52,301 bases of DNA from CAZTHM01 sp041946825 (GCA_041946825.1 JBHGBD010000032.1:1-52301); one strand, 5' to 3'. Counted from the stretch's first letter, positions 8,691 through 20,632 are shown. Numbers and translations: made by a program. Notes: generated by a model from the sequence alone, not told the origin.

Positions 8691-8824
8691 TCGCGCCCGG
8701 TTAGCTCCCCACACAGGCCCAAAGACTCAGCGGCAGAGGTCCACAAGAACTGCGAAAGGAAGATTCGCCAGAGAGCAGGGGGCGTGAAATCACGATGCCT
8801 TTGTGTCCCGATGGCAATCCCTGG

Positions 8825-9793
8825 TCATTGGGCAATCAGAAGGCTTTCGGCGAAAGGCCACTCGTCGTCAATCCATTGTGATTCGAGGCGATAGCCCGCG
8901 CGCTGGGCGATTCCCTCCACTTCCTTGGAGCTGAATTTGTGCGAGCTTTCCGTCCAGATCGTCTCGCCTTTGCGAAACCGCACTTCGACTTCGGCCCCCG
9001 GGATCGTAACAACCTGGTCCTCGGTCGAGCGCAGGTGCATTTCGATCCGCCGTTCGCCTTCCCGATAGAAGACAACGTGCCGAAACCTCCGCAGGTCGAA
9101 GTCAGCCTCCAACTCGCGATTGATGCGCGCGAGGAGATTCAGGTTGAAGGCTGCCGTCACGCCGATGGGGTCGTCATAGGCCAGGATCAGTTGAGATACC
9201 GGCTTCACGAGATCCGTTCCGAGCAGCAGGGCATCACCGGGTTCCAGAATTGTTCGAACCTTCCGAAGGAAGTTCTCCCCTGCCGGCCGGTCGAAGTTCC
9301 CAATTGTACTCCCCAGGAACAATACAAGGAGGCGCTCGCTCGGCCCGCGCCGGTCCGCAACCTCTAGAAGCCCATCAAGATATTCGCGTTCGAGACCCAC
9401 AATCTTCAGTGAGTCGAGTGAGGCAAGCTCTTGGCGGCAGCGTGCCAAGGCAGATGAAGAGATTTCCACGGCGTAGTAAGGGGTCGGCTGGCGGCGACAA
9501 AGGGCTTCGAGGATACAGCGAGTCTTGCGAGCGCTGCCACTGCCCAGCTCCGCCACCATTGCCGGAAGGCGCAGCCGGCTGACAATCTCGCCCGCATGCC
9601 GGCGCAGCAGCCGCTCATCGGCGCGCGTCAAGCCGTACTCCGGAAGGAGACTTATCACCTCGAAGAGCGCCGAGCCGACATCGTCGTAGAAATACTTGGA
9701 CGGAAGGAGTTTCTGGCCCTCACACGCCAGGCCGTTGCGCACGTCGGCGGCGAAGTTGCCGGTCGAGACTGTTGTGACCGCCTGAGTCCGCAC
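8825..9793 (-). CDS. egtD: L-histidine N-alpha-methyltransferase EgtD
   Basis: EgtD uses three S-adenosylmethionine molecules to make hercynine from histidine, the first step of ergothioneine synthesis in the cytosol. The 322 residues match the family. The N-terminal LPSKYFYDDVGSALFE motif, the SAM-binding VAELGSGSARKTRCIL, the central LFLGSTIGNFDRP, and the C-terminal ESSHKFSSKEVEG are recognisable EgtD blocks. The start lies 21 bp after egtB on the same strand, so the two genes form an operon. Confidence 0.94.
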   Translation of the reverse strand: MRTQAVTTVSTGNFAADVRNGLACEGQKLLPSKYFYDDVGSALFEVISLLPEYGLTRADERLLRRHAGEIVSRLRLPAMVAELGSGSARKTRCILEALCRRQPTPYYAVEISSSALARCRQELASLDSLKIVGLEREYLDGLLEVADRRGPSERLLVLFLGSTIGNFDRPAGENFLRKVRTILEPGDALLLGTDLVKPVSQLILAYDDPIGVTAAFNLNLLARINRELEADFDLRRFRHVVFYREGERRIEMHLRSTEDQVVTIPGAEVEVRFRKGETIWTESSHKFSSKEVEGIAQRAGYRLESQWIDDEWPFAESLLIAQ

Positions 9794-9814
9794 CGCGCCC
9801 CTCTTGGCGAAGTC

Positions 9815-11146
9815 TTAATTCGCGACGCAACGAAATCCTGCGTACGGGTATTGGTAGCGACCCTGAAACCAGTTGCGAAATGACCGCCGCAGCATGCACG
9901 CGGCGGTGCGCGCTGAGCCGCCCTTCATTACGTAGTGCCTGCCGTCAAAGAAATTCGCCGAATAGCCGGGATAGAAGGGGAATGCCTCGAAGCCCGGAAA
10001 GGGCTCGAATCGCGTCGAAGTCCATTCCCAGCCGTTCCCCACCATCTCCGCCACGCCGAAGGCGCTGTCACCGGAAGGAAACGAGCCCACCGGTGTCGGA
10101 TCCCAGCGATGGAAGTCGAAGTTCCCGTGCTCAGCCGCGGGTGGTTCGTCACCCCAAGGGTAGGAGCGCTCGACACCTTGCGGCGTGCCCAACGCCGCGC
10201 GGTGCCATTGCGCTTCGGTGGGCAGCGCCTTACCCGCCCACTTCGCGTAAGCCGAAGCCTCCGCATGGCTGACATAGACCGGCCAGGCCAAGGGAAGCGG
10301 GATTTCGTCAAACATCGACCGGCAAACCCATTGATTCCCTTTGGAAATCCAGAGGACGGGATGGCGAATCCGTTCCGTTTTGATCCAATTCCAAGCATCC
10401 CCCTCCCAGAGGCTCGCGTCCTCGTAGCCACCCGCTTCCATAAACTTGAGGAACTGACCATTCGTAACCTTGTGGGCATCGATCGCAAAGGCCAGGACAG
10501 AAACGGTATGCGCTTGATACTCGTTGTCCCAGCCGAACGGGCCCTGCTCGTCGCGGGCAAGTCCCAGCGTGGCGGTGCCGGCGGGGATATCGATCATCCT
10601 CGGTTCGTGCCGTTGCACGGCGGATAATCGAGCTGAGGGTTCGCCGACTTTCCGTTCGAGGGGCATCTGGTGAAGCATGTAGGCAAGCGTCTCGGCGTGC
10701 ATCAGTCGGTGTTCGATGGCGACGTTGAGGATGTATCCATCGCGCAACAGGGGCAGGCTACGGTCATCGAATGTCGTCCGCTCAAGGGCGGCGTCAAGGG
10801 TCGCGCGGACCTTCTGGTTGTACTTCTCGACCGCCGAAATCTTAGGCCAGTCGGAGGGCTTGTCGGTTGGCAGACCTCCCCCAACCGGATCAATCCCGAA
10901 AGCGAATAACCGGTCGAGTCCCTCTTCGAAAGGTCCGAGATTCAGGACGTATTTGCCAATCAGATTCCAGTCGAACGCCTCCAGGTGGCCGAGATAGAAG
11001 ACAATCCGATGGCGCTCGGGAATCGGCCGGTCGTAGAGGAAGGGTGTTTTGACGACGCGGAAAAGGTGGTCAGTCGAGGCGCGCGAATTAGCAAGGACAG
11101 AGAGCAGGGCCTCGGCCTTCCGCGACAACGACCGAGCCGACGGCAT
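9815..11146 (-). CDS. egtB: Ergothioneine biosynthesis sulfoxide synthase EgtB
   Basis: EgtB is a non-heme iron enzyme that joins hercynine to a thiol using O2. The ATG at 11146 is preferred over the one at 11170 because AGGGAGG stands 5-6 nt ahead of it. The 443 residues have an N-terminal DinB-like helical domain with the iron-binding HRLMHAE (H-x3-H-x-E) and a C-terminal formylglycine-enzyme-like domain (VSHAEASAYAKWAGKALPTE, MVGNGWEWTS, SARTAACMLRRSFRNW). No egtA, egtC or egtE is nearby. That would fit an enzyme using cysteine directly, as described for Chloracidobacterium EgtB, but thiol specificity cannot be read here. Confidence 0.93.
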   Translation of the reverse strand: MPSARSLSRKAEALLSVLANSRASTDHLFRVVKTPFLYDRPIPERHRIVFYLGHLEAFDWNLIGKYVLNLGPFEEGLDRLFAFGIDPVGGGLPTDKPSDWPKISAVEKYNQKVRATLDAALERTTFDDRSLPLLRDGYILNVAIEHRLMHAETLAYMLHQMPLERKVGEPSARLSAVQRHEPRMIDIPAGTATLGLARDEQGPFGWDNEYQAHTVSVLAFAIDAHKVTNGQFLKFMEAGGYEDASLWEGDAWNWIKTERIRHPVLWISKGNQWVCRSMFDEIPLPLAWPVYVSHAEASAYAKWAGKALPTEAQWHRAALGTPQGVERSYPWGDEPPAAEHGNFDFHRWDPTPVGSFPSGDSAFGVAEMVGNGWEWTSTRFEPFPGFEAFPFYPGYSANFFDGRHYVMKGGSARTAACMLRRSFRNWFQGRYQYPYAGFRCVAN

Positions 11147-11304
11147 TCGAACCTCCCTATCGAGGCCCATTGGCTTATGCGGAACGAATGCGCCCGGGCC
11201 CGAGAGTCGTGGTTTCAGAAGGTAACACTACCCCACATATTGGATGCTCGACGCTGCGTGCAGGATTCCGCGTGGATCCATTGAACCCCAGTGACGATAT
11301 CGCG

Positions 11305-13605
11305 CTAGGGCCTTGCTATCGATCGCGATTGAATCTGCACCAAATGGCTGCGGCTGACGCCGGGGCCGAAGCTCAGCGTATCCATCGGGCACACGCTCAC
11401 GCAGATGCCGCACCCGATGCAGGAAGAATTGGCGTTCGTGATGGAGTCCTGTTTCACCGCGAAACTCATGACGTCAATACCGACTTGGCAATTGCGCGAG
11501 CACTCGGTGCAGCTGATGCACTTGTCGTTCGAGCGGATCTCGAAGCGGCTCCAGCCAAGCTTGGTAAAACCCTTGCTGTATAGGTGCATGAGCTTGGCAA
11601 GCGGACACCAGTAACGGCACCAGACCTTCCCGCCCAGGAAGGGATAGAGCGTAACGGGAAGTATCCCCACCATCCAGACGTCCACGGCGAAATGGTAGAT
11701 TTCACCGCCCCAATCCGCCGGCCCGCGCAGCAAGGCGACCGAATCCTTAAGGAGAATAAAACCGGTCACTGCCACCGCCGCCCAGAGGACGGCGTGATTC
11801 ATCCACTCCCACTTGATGCTGGCGCGGCCTTTCGGGGCGAGATGCCGCCAGCGGTCGCCGAAAGTTTCCGCAAGCCCGCCGCAACCGCAGATCCAGGAGC
11901 AGTAGCGCTTCCCGTGCCAGAGCACCAGAATGGGGATGATGATAAACGTCAGCAGAATTCCCCAAACTACCCAGATAATGTGCGGGTTGAAAAAGAAAGT
12001 ATAGAAGAAGAGTGGCCAGGCATAAACGATGCCGTAGGCGCGCCACGCTTGATCTGCAAAGGCCGGATCGGTCGCCAACTTTTCGCCCACCCAACGGTAT
12101 TTGATTGCCCACTGAAAGAGAAATTCGGGAATCAGGAATAGCGCCCACTGAAATGAGAGCAGGCTGACGTAGCGCCAGATCTGGAACTTGTCTTTGCGGT
12201 CGAGCCCCCAGCGCTTGAGCGCTTGGATGCCGAACACGGTCATCAGCAGGGTATAGAGCACCGTGTACCAGAACGACCACGGCCGGCCGAACAGCGATAG
12301 TGTTCTATAGCCCCAGTCGCGGTAAGGCCAGAACTCCGCGCCTGCGCCCACCTTCACTGCATAGATCGTGTAACAAACGAGGAAGGAAACACCGAGCCAC
12401 GCATAGCGGTCCTGTTTGAGTCCCATGCCTATCAGGGCAGCGAATGCCGTTACGGTGGCCAATGCTCCAATCCACGGCGGGATAAAACTCAATTGATATG
12501 CGCCGATGCGGGCGTGGCCTCCGAAAATCCATAATCCGGCCATCACGATCAAGGTGAGGGCAGCAGAGCGGAGCAGATTCCCGGTCCATTCGTTCTCGAG
12601 CTGGATGCCGAGCGATCGCAGGAATTCGACGGGCAAGTCGGCGCCGACCAGGACAAAGGCGTGGTCATAAGGAACTTCGACCGCTTCCTGGTGGCCGCCG
12701 CGGTCTATCTCGACCCGGGCAATCCTGTCGCCGAATTCCTTGACGTGGGAATTAAGGATCAGCTCGATCCGCTTTGCAGCCACGGCTTCGTTCAGCTTGC
12801 GCTCATTGTCTTTGAAGATGCGGCTGAACTCACTGCCACGGTATGAAAGGCGTACGCGATTCTGGTCGCTCAAGACCAGCGCCGCCTCGATCGCGCTGTT
12901 GCCCCCTCCGACGACGAGAATGTTCTCGTCTCTGTAATGACGCGGGCTGTAAAGCCGGTGATAGACGTTCTCGCGCTCCTCGCCCGGGACTTTCAGTTTG
13001 CGCGGGTTGCCACGCTGGCCAGTGGCGAGGACGACGCGCTTGGCACGGTACTCGGCTTTGTCGCTGGTGACGTGGAAGGTCCCGTCCGGTTGCCGTTCCA
13101 GACTCTTCAGCCCTTCCTCGGCGCGGACCTCGAGCCGATTTTCGCTCACGATCTGGTGCCAGCGAACAAGCAGATCTTCCTTGCGCGCGCCATCGAGCCA
13201 GAGCTTGCCTTTAGGTGGGGAAGAGTCAGGCTCGGCATAGACCCATTTGCCTTCCGGGAAGTCTTCGATCGTGTTGGCGACTTTGCTCTTCTCCAGGACT
13301 ACTGTGCGCAATCCCTTGTCCTTCGCGGCCAGCGCGGCGTTCAGTCCCGCGGCACCCGCCCCGACAATCAGCAAGTCGTAAACGTCAGGCTGGTCCGACT
13401 TCGCGTCCGGCTTTGACGCAATGCGCTGGATCACTTCAAAACCCTGCGCCATCGCCAGCTTGATGACAGGTGCTCCTGCCAGGTCGCCAATGACGTAGAG
13501 GCCCGGGATGTTGCTCTCGTTATTCTTATTGATCGCCGGACGCCGTTGCGCCATGTCGGGACTGGTTAGAACGACTTGGAGTTTTTCCTGGATCTTTTTG
13601 AGCAT
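11305..13605 (-). CDS. Fused FAD/NAD(P) oxidoreductase and membrane 4Fe-4S ferredoxin protein (NosR/CcoG-like)
   Basis: A 766-residue fusion. Residues 22-55 read like the end of a thioredoxin-reductase fold (NIPGLYVIGDLAGAPVIK). A complete flavin/NAD(P) module follows: GAGAAG at 82-87 and later VVGGGNSAIEAALVLS. No CxxC redox pair is visible in it. From about residue 345 several membrane helices follow, interrupted by the Cys-rich loops KRYCSWICGCGG and KVWCRYWCPLAK typical of NosR/CcoG-type proteins. The C-terminus has two 4Fe-4S ligand sets, CISCTECSRNC and CIGCGICVSVCP. It probably carries electrons from NAD(P)H through flavin and clusters across or along the membrane; the acceptor is unknown. 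It lies 12 bp after its partner gene. Confidence 0.85.
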   Translation of the reverse strand: MLKKIQEKLQVVLTSPDMAQRRPAINKNNESNIPGLYVIGDLAGAPVIKLAMAQGFEVIQRIASKPDAKSDQPDVYDLLIVGAGAAGLNAALAAKDKGLRTVVLEKSKVANTIEDFPEGKWVYAEPDSSPPKGKLWLDGARKEDLLVRWHQIVSENRLEVRAEEGLKSLERQPDGTFHVTSDKAEYRAKRVVLATGQRGNPRKLKVPGEERENVYHRLYSPRHYRDENILVVGGGNSAIEAALVLSDQNRVRLSYRGSEFSRIFKDNERKLNEAVAAKRIELILNSHVKEFGDRIARVEIDRGGHQEAVEVPYDHAFVLVGADLPVEFLRSLGIQLENEWTGNLLRSAALTLIVMAGLWIFGGHARIGAYQLSFIPPWIGALATVTAFAALIGMGLKQDRYAWLGVSFLVCYTIYAVKVGAGAEFWPYRDWGYRTLSLFGRPWSFWYTVLYTLLMTVFGIQALKRWGLDRKDKFQIWRYVSLLSFQWALFLIPEFLFQWAIKYRWVGEKLATDPAFADQAWRAYGIVYAWPLFFYTFFFNPHIIWVVWGILLTFIIIPILVLWHGKRYCSWICGCGGLAETFGDRWRHLAPKGRASIKWEWMNHAVLWAAVAVTGFILLKDSVALLRGPADWGGEIYHFAVDVWMVGILPVTLYPFLGGKVWCRYWCPLAKLMHLYSKGFTKLGWSRFEIRSNDKCISCTECSRNCQVGIDVMSFAVKQDSITNANSSCIGCGICVSVCPMDTLSFGPGVSRSHLVQIQSRSIARP

Positions 13606-13617
13606 GGCGTTTTCCCG

Positions 13618-14361
13618 CTAGCCGTTCCTTAAACCGGCCCTCTGGACTTCGGAGACAACGCGTGGGGCGAGCTGGTTGCCGCAGGCACTGCACTCGTGCG
13701 CCGAGGGATGGTTCTCTGCCCCGCAGGCGGGACATGCAATCGGTGAATAGGTTGCGGCGATTTTGGTGAGCCCCGCAGGCACGCCTGCCGCGGTATCGGC
13801 CTCCAGTCTGGGAAGGGCTGACAGGACGAGGAACCCCGGCAGGTTCGCGACGAAACCGATTCCCAGCCACCGCATGGGGCTTCGTCCAACGTGAAACGCT
13901 CGGTGCGCGGCCAAGGCTCCGAAAATCAATCCGAGCAAGACATATGATCCGAAGTACAACCAAATCGTCGAAAGCTCCAACCCAGCGGCGCTCGCGTCGA
14001 GAAACGCACCGCGCGGTCTGAGCTTGATCAGGTATTTGGCAGGATTGACGCCGAAGATTTCAAAGCAGGGAGTCAGATGCAGAGGCACTCGCTGCCCGTT
14101 TACAAGGTAGGTGGCATCCTGGCTTGAAATTGCCTTGCCACAGACAAGGCAGATCTCTCCCTCGCGCGAGTCCACGCGGCGCCCCACGACTTGGCCACCC
14201 ACCACTAACTGTTCCGGCATGCCCAACTGATGAGGCGAGGAAGGGACCGCTGGCTTTGGGAGAACTGGGGAACCCGCAGTGTTCGACCCTGCGACCGCGA
14301 CCGACAGCGTGAGAAACCATGCCAAGCACGTCATCACGAACCAAGGACGATGGATGCTCAT
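13618..14361 (-). CDS. Secreted/membrane Cys-rich protein with C-terminal zinc ribbon
   Basis: Started at the ATG at 14361, with AGGAG about 7 nt upstream, this 247-residue protein has a signal peptide (FVMTCLAWFLTLSVAVAG), a CLVCGK motif with a third Cys in HLTPCFEIFG, and two membrane helices (TIWLYFGSYVLLGLIFGAL and a following segment). It ends with a double Cys pair, CPACG...CSACG, that looks like a zinc ribbon. No family name is recognised. Being 12 bp upstream of the redox fusion, it is likely its co-expressed membrane partner. Confidence 0.7.
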   Translation of the reverse strand: MSIHRPWFVMTCLAWFLTLSVAVAGSNTAGSPVLPKPAVPSSPHQLGMPEQLVVGGQVVGRRVDSREGEICLVCGKAISSQDATYLVNGQRVPLHLTPCFEIFGVNPAKYLIKLRPRGAFLDASAAGLELSTIWLYFGSYVLLGLIFGALAAHRAFHVGRSPMRWLGIGFVANLPGFLVLSALPRLEADTAAGVPAGLTKIAATYSPIACPACGAENHPSAHECSACGNQLAPRVVSEVQRAGLRNG

Positions 14362-14628
14362 TATGGCTCCTATTCCCAACCCGACTCCGCGCTCACAAGA
14401 CCCACGACGTCGGACTTCCGCGGACGGTTACCTTCAATTAGGATTCATTTCGCCCGAGACTGGTTCCCGCAAGGAAGATAATTATCAGGGCATTGTTGGC
14501 GCTTTCGCAAGTTGGGTCACTCGGGCGTCCGGAAATGTTACGATGGCCGGGCCGATCTCAGCTTTAGCGGCAGCGAAATTCGGTTTGGGGCGGGCGCATT
14601 GAGGAAGGTTGGAAACACGCAACGGAGA

Positions 14629-17271
<2,643 letters not shown>

Positions 17272-17314
17272 GGACGATTTCGGATTTGTGTTTTTGAATT
17301 TCCGATTGGAAGTC

Positions 17315-17350
17315 GGTTGACCTGGGAAGGATCGAACTCCCGACCCCCTG
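17315..17350 (-). pseudogene. tRNA-like 3' half (remnant)
   Basis: On the minus strand a T arm (GGGAG-TTCGATC-CTTCC, five pairs) is followed by a seven-base acceptor-like strand, CAGGTCA. No matching 5' acceptor (TGACCTG) or D arm was found within about 200 bp upstream, and no CCA follows. It resembles the tRNA 3' fragments left by integrated elements, but chance similarity is possible. Confidence 0.35.
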
Positions 17351-17407
17351 TCTTCAGACCACCATTTCTATTTCCCCGAATCTTTCCGGCGCCGGCGCCA
17401 GACTATG

Positions 17408-17454
17408 GGAATCGGAAACTTGGCCCAATTTCGATTTTCAAGTTCCTACTCCCA
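17408..17454. repeat. Imperfect hairpin in the glucosidase-LacI remnant spacer
   Basis: GGGA-ATC-GGAA-A-CTTG on the left faces CAAG-TTCC-TAC-TCCC on the right around an A/T-rich loop. Its TCGATTTTC core resembles the palindrome inserted in hisF. Confidence 0.4.
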
Positions 17455-17631
17455 GCTGCAAAATTGGTGGTGCAGTTTTCTTCGCTAGTCTCCGACTGAT
17501 ATCACATTCTCAGCGTGGCTTAAAGCTGCCGGTCCTGCCGCCGCACGGGTCGGGCATGACTTTCCTGACGATCCGGGGCCTGGCACGGCCCCACAGATTT
17601 GGTTCCACGAGCGCGTGTGCGATGGTGGATG

Positions 17632-18018
17632 TCATGAGCGCGGATTATTCGTAGGGACTGCTCTTCCGTGACTCCCCTGTTTGGTTTTTCTTCTGAGACT
17701 GGAATTAAACTCGTACCCAAGCGTACGTTTCCTGGTCTTCAGTTCTGTGGAGAAGCGGGACTTCTGCGGACCATTAGGTGTTGCATGAGCTTCGATCTTC
17801 TGAATCAGGAGTTCGACGCCCTTGTGGCCGATGGCAGAAGCGGGCCGGGCAATGGCAGCCAGATTTGGCTTGAGGATTTCCGTAAGTGGCAGGTCATCGA
17901 AGGTCGCCAAGGCAATATCTCGGGGGCAGTTAAGGCCGAGGTCGGCGAGGGCCTTAAGTACCCCGACGGCCATCAGGTTATTGGGAATTAGCCTGCCCGC
18001 GTTTTTGTACCCCTCGAA
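17632..18018 (-). pseudogene. LacI-family regulator, C-terminal remnant
   Basis: The minus strand from about 18018 reads FEGYKNAGRLIPNNLMAVGV, then ALADLGLNCPRDIALATFDD, and ends near RFSTELKTRKRTLG. This is the effector-binding C-terminal third of a LacI/PurR repressor. A stop codon lies just upstream in this frame, and no helix-turn-helix or first sugar-binding lobe is found. The gene is a truncated remnant. The surrounding 17272-18205 stretch holds no other supportable gene. Confidence 0.7.
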
Positions 18019-18205
18019 GTGAGAGAGTTAACTTCACTGCTCCAGCCTGAGAAGCCGGTCTTGGTGTGCGCAGAGGGCTATGGCCCGCCGGTACCGGCGG
18101 CCTCTGTTTTTGTGGCACTTTCTGCCCTTCCCCCCGCCAGATCCGCTCCACCCGGTACTTCCCGATTTGCCATCCCGCTGCTTCGAGCAGTGCGGGGAGC
18201 CGGAC

Positions 18206-18853
18206 TCAGTTCGCAGCGCTCGAGTGGATCTTGGCGGCGGGAGCGGCGGAGACGAGTTCCCTCAGCTTGGCGTCGACGGATTCGGGAGCGACCACCCCGG
18301 CCGGAAGGTAGGCCACCAGCCAAGCTCTCTGTGTTTCCGCAGTGACCTTGACGCGCGCGTTGCCGGTGATGGGAACGTCGCAGGGGCCACGCGCGTCCAC
18401 GAGCAGCGGTTTGCCTTCCAGGTTGAACGGCCCGCGCAGCGATTCGTAACTTTCCCCCAGTCGCCCGGCGCGGAAGACGTAGGGCGGCGAAACTGTTTCC
18501 TCCGCCATCACGCAGCATGGCACGGCGAGGCTGGCGGAGAGGAAATTATTCAGGTCAACGAGGGGCGAGATGGCAGGCATCGCTTCGCCTTTGAGCAGAC
18601 GGCGCAGCAACGCTTCCGAGGACGGCCGGTAGCGCGTGGGGTCGCAGCCCGCGGCCTTGAAGAGCTTGCGCAGGGCGGCAACTGTCGGGTGCGCGGAGAG
18701 CGTTTCGAGCTGCATCTCGCGGCGCACTTGCTCGACGACGCGATCCGCCGCCGCAATCAATAACTCCGCATCACACGACTGCGCCTCCAGGAGTGCCCAG
18801 AAGAGTTTCCAGCCTTCCAACTCAAATCGAACCTCAAATGGTGGTGGACCCAT
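18206..18853 (-). CDS. B3/B4 tRNA-binding domain protein (PheT-related)
   Basis: The 215 residues resemble the free-standing B3/B4 domain of phenylalanyl-tRNA synthetase beta chain: LHS-type N-terminal strand (EVRFELEGW), HPTVAALRKLFKAAGCDPTR, RYRPSSEALLRRLLKG, and DLNNFLSASLAVPC. Such stand-alone proteins are suspected of binding or editing misacylated tRNA, but the function is unproven. It is monocistronic, with a 350-bp upstream distance to the next plus-strand gene. The start at 18853 fits the family N-terminus. Confidence 0.75.
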   Translation of the reverse strand: MGPPPFEVRFELEGWKLFWALLEAQSCDAELLIAAADRVVEQVRREMQLETLSAHPTVAALRKLFKAAGCDPTRYRPSSEALLRRLLKGEAMPAISPLVDLNNFLSASLAVPCCVMAEETVSPPYVFRAGRLGESYESLRGPFNLEGKPLLVDARGPCDVPITGNARVKVTAETQRAWLVAYLPAGVVAPESVDAKLRELVSAAPAAKIHSSAAN

Positions 18854-19114
18854 AGGCGGGTGATATTACCTCAAGCCGAAGCGAATCGCCGGGGATGAAA
18901 CAATCTCAACCCCGAGGGCACGGAGAGCGTTGGTGTTAAGGCTTGTTGCGCTTCGGGCGCGGCTTTGTTAGGATTCGCGCGGACCCGATTCCCGCATCAA
19001 GTCCTTGTCCCCAGTCCCTCGCCGAGGAGATCGCCCCCTCTCGATGATGGGGGTCGCCGCGATCATTTCGTCGGCGAACACCCGTAGGGCGACTCATTCC
19101 TGGAGGAGGGTCTC

Positions 19115-20554
19115 ATGCCAGCAGCACTCAAACGACGCGAATTCCTGCAAATCACCGCCGCGGGGACGATCATCGGGTTGGAAGCACCGAGCGCGCCGCT
19201 GCTCGCCGCGCACCCCGGCCCAACCAAACTCATCAGCCCCGGTTGCCGGCGCAGCAAGGTGAAAGTGGCTCGGCTCTACATGGGCACGGCCGAGGGCCTC
19301 TGGCCCAAGCCGAATCTGGATTTGAAGGCCGAAGCGCAGTCTTACCGAAACGAATTTGCGAAACTGAAAGACCAGGTCGCCGACGTGGATTTTGTCGTCG
19401 ATGAGCTGGTCACTTCTCCGACGCAGATCGAGGCCCTCAAATCGAAGCTGGCCTCGGCTGACGGAATTCTGGCGATTCAGCTGAACATTGGTGTTCGCCC
19501 GATCCTCGACGAAATCCTGCGCGCGGGTCAACCGACCGTAGTTTTCGCCATTCCGTATTCCGGACATGAGTGGGCGGGCTACGGCGCCTTGCAGCGCGAG
19601 CCCCTCGGGGCGAGGATGGAATGCCTGCTCACCAGCGACACGTCGAAACTCGCGGAGGCAATTCGGCCGTTCCGCGCCATCCACCATTTGCGCGAAGCCA
19701 AGGTGCTGGACCTCACCACGCGGCCCATCGACGAGTACGCGCGCGAGGTGCGCAACAAGTTCGGAAGTGAAATCAAAACCATCGACCGCGAACGCGTCCT
19801 CAAAGCCTACGATCAAGTGAGTGACGCCGACGCGCGCGCCGAGGCCGAGCGGTGGATTTCCGCCGCCACGAAGATCGTCGAGCCGACGAAAGACGACATC
19901 TTCAAGTCCGCCAAACTGGCGCTGGCTTTCGAGAGAATCCTGGAAGAAGAAGACGCCACGGTCCTGACGGTGGACTGCTACGGCAGCATGTGGGACCGCA
20001 CCATCAAGCTTCCCGCCTATCCGTGTCTGGGATTCACGCGGCTGAACAACCTCGGCCTGGGCGGCATCTGCGAATCCGATTTGCCCTCGGCGATGACGCA
20101 CATTCTCTTTCAGGGGCTCGCCGGCAAGCCGGGCTTCATCAGCGATCCGACCATGGACGAAGCGAAGAACAGCATCATCCTGGCGCACTGTCTGGGCACA
20201 ACGCACATGGACGGCCCCGCAGGTAACGCGGCTCCGTACAAACTGCGCACCGTGCGCGAGCGCGGTGAAGGCGTGGTGCCGCAGGTGAGGATGCGCGTCG
20301 GCGAGCGCGTGACGCAGGCGCAATTCGTGGGCACGGATTCGATTCTCTACTTCACGGGCGAAATCGTGGACACGCCCGACGTCGATCGTGGCTGCCGGAC
20401 GCAGATTACCGTCAAGCTCGACGGCGACGCCGAGAAGCTTTGGAAGAACTGGTCGCACGGGCTGCACCGCGTCACCTGCTACGGCGACATCACCAAACCA
20501 CTGACCCAGTTCGGGCGGTTCAAGGATGTGAAGCTCGTGAACGAAGCGGTGTGA
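19115..20554 (+). CDS. Tat-exported L-fucose/L-arabinose isomerase-like protein
   Basis: The 479-residue protein has a twin-arginine signal (KRREFLQITAAG) and a strong GGAGGAGG site ahead of its ATG. The body follows the L-fucose isomerase-like fold: an N-terminal domain with DFVVDELVTSPTQIEALK, then a C-terminal catalytic-type domain with VDCYGSMWDRTIKLPAYPCL, CESDLPSAM and AHCLGTTHM. Fucose isomerases are normally cytosolic, so export suggests a different sugar or a non-isomerase role. No fucose pathway gene is adjacent. Confidence 0.75.
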   Translation: MPAALKRREFLQITAAGTIIGLEAPSAPLLAAHPGPTKLISPGCRRSKVKVARLYMGTAEGLWPKPNLDLKAEAQSYRNEFAKLKDQVADVDFVVDELVTSPTQIEALKSKLASADGILAIQLNIGVRPILDEILRAGQPTVVFAIPYSGHEWAGYGALQREPLGARMECLLTSDTSKLAEAIRPFRAIHHLREAKVLDLTTRPIDEYAREVRNKFGSEIKTIDRERVLKAYDQVSDADARAEAERWISAATKIVEPTKDDIFKSAKLALAFERILEEEDATVLTVDCYGSMWDRTIKLPAYPCLGFTRLNNLGLGGICESDLPSAMTHILFQGLAGKPGFISDPTMDEAKNSIILAHCLGTTHMDGPAGNAAPYKLRTVRERGEGVVPQVRMRVGERVTQAQFVGTDSILYFTGEIVDTPDVDRGCRTQITVKLDGDAEKLWKNWSHGLHRVTCYGDITKPLTQFGRFKDVKLVNEAV

Positions 20555-20603
20555 AGCAGCCTGGACAGCCCACTCGATCGCGCCTCCGGCCGCCTGCGTG
20601 CAA

Positions 20604-20632
20604 TTGACTTGCTCGGCGTTGCGGCCTAAGAT
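20604..20632 (+). promoter_or_regulatory. Sigma-70 promoter for the kinase fusion gene
   Basis: TTGACT (20604-20609), a 17-nt spacer and TAAGAT (20627-20632) match 9 of 12 consensus bases. Transcription from about 20639 leaves a leader of about 84 nt before the ATG at 20723. Confidence 0.55.

Noticed and set aside
17315..17420. Complete tRNA on the minus strand
   Set aside because: The candidate CTGAAGA loop has no pairing anticodon stem, and no D arm or 5' acceptor is present; only a T-arm-like remnant is supportable.
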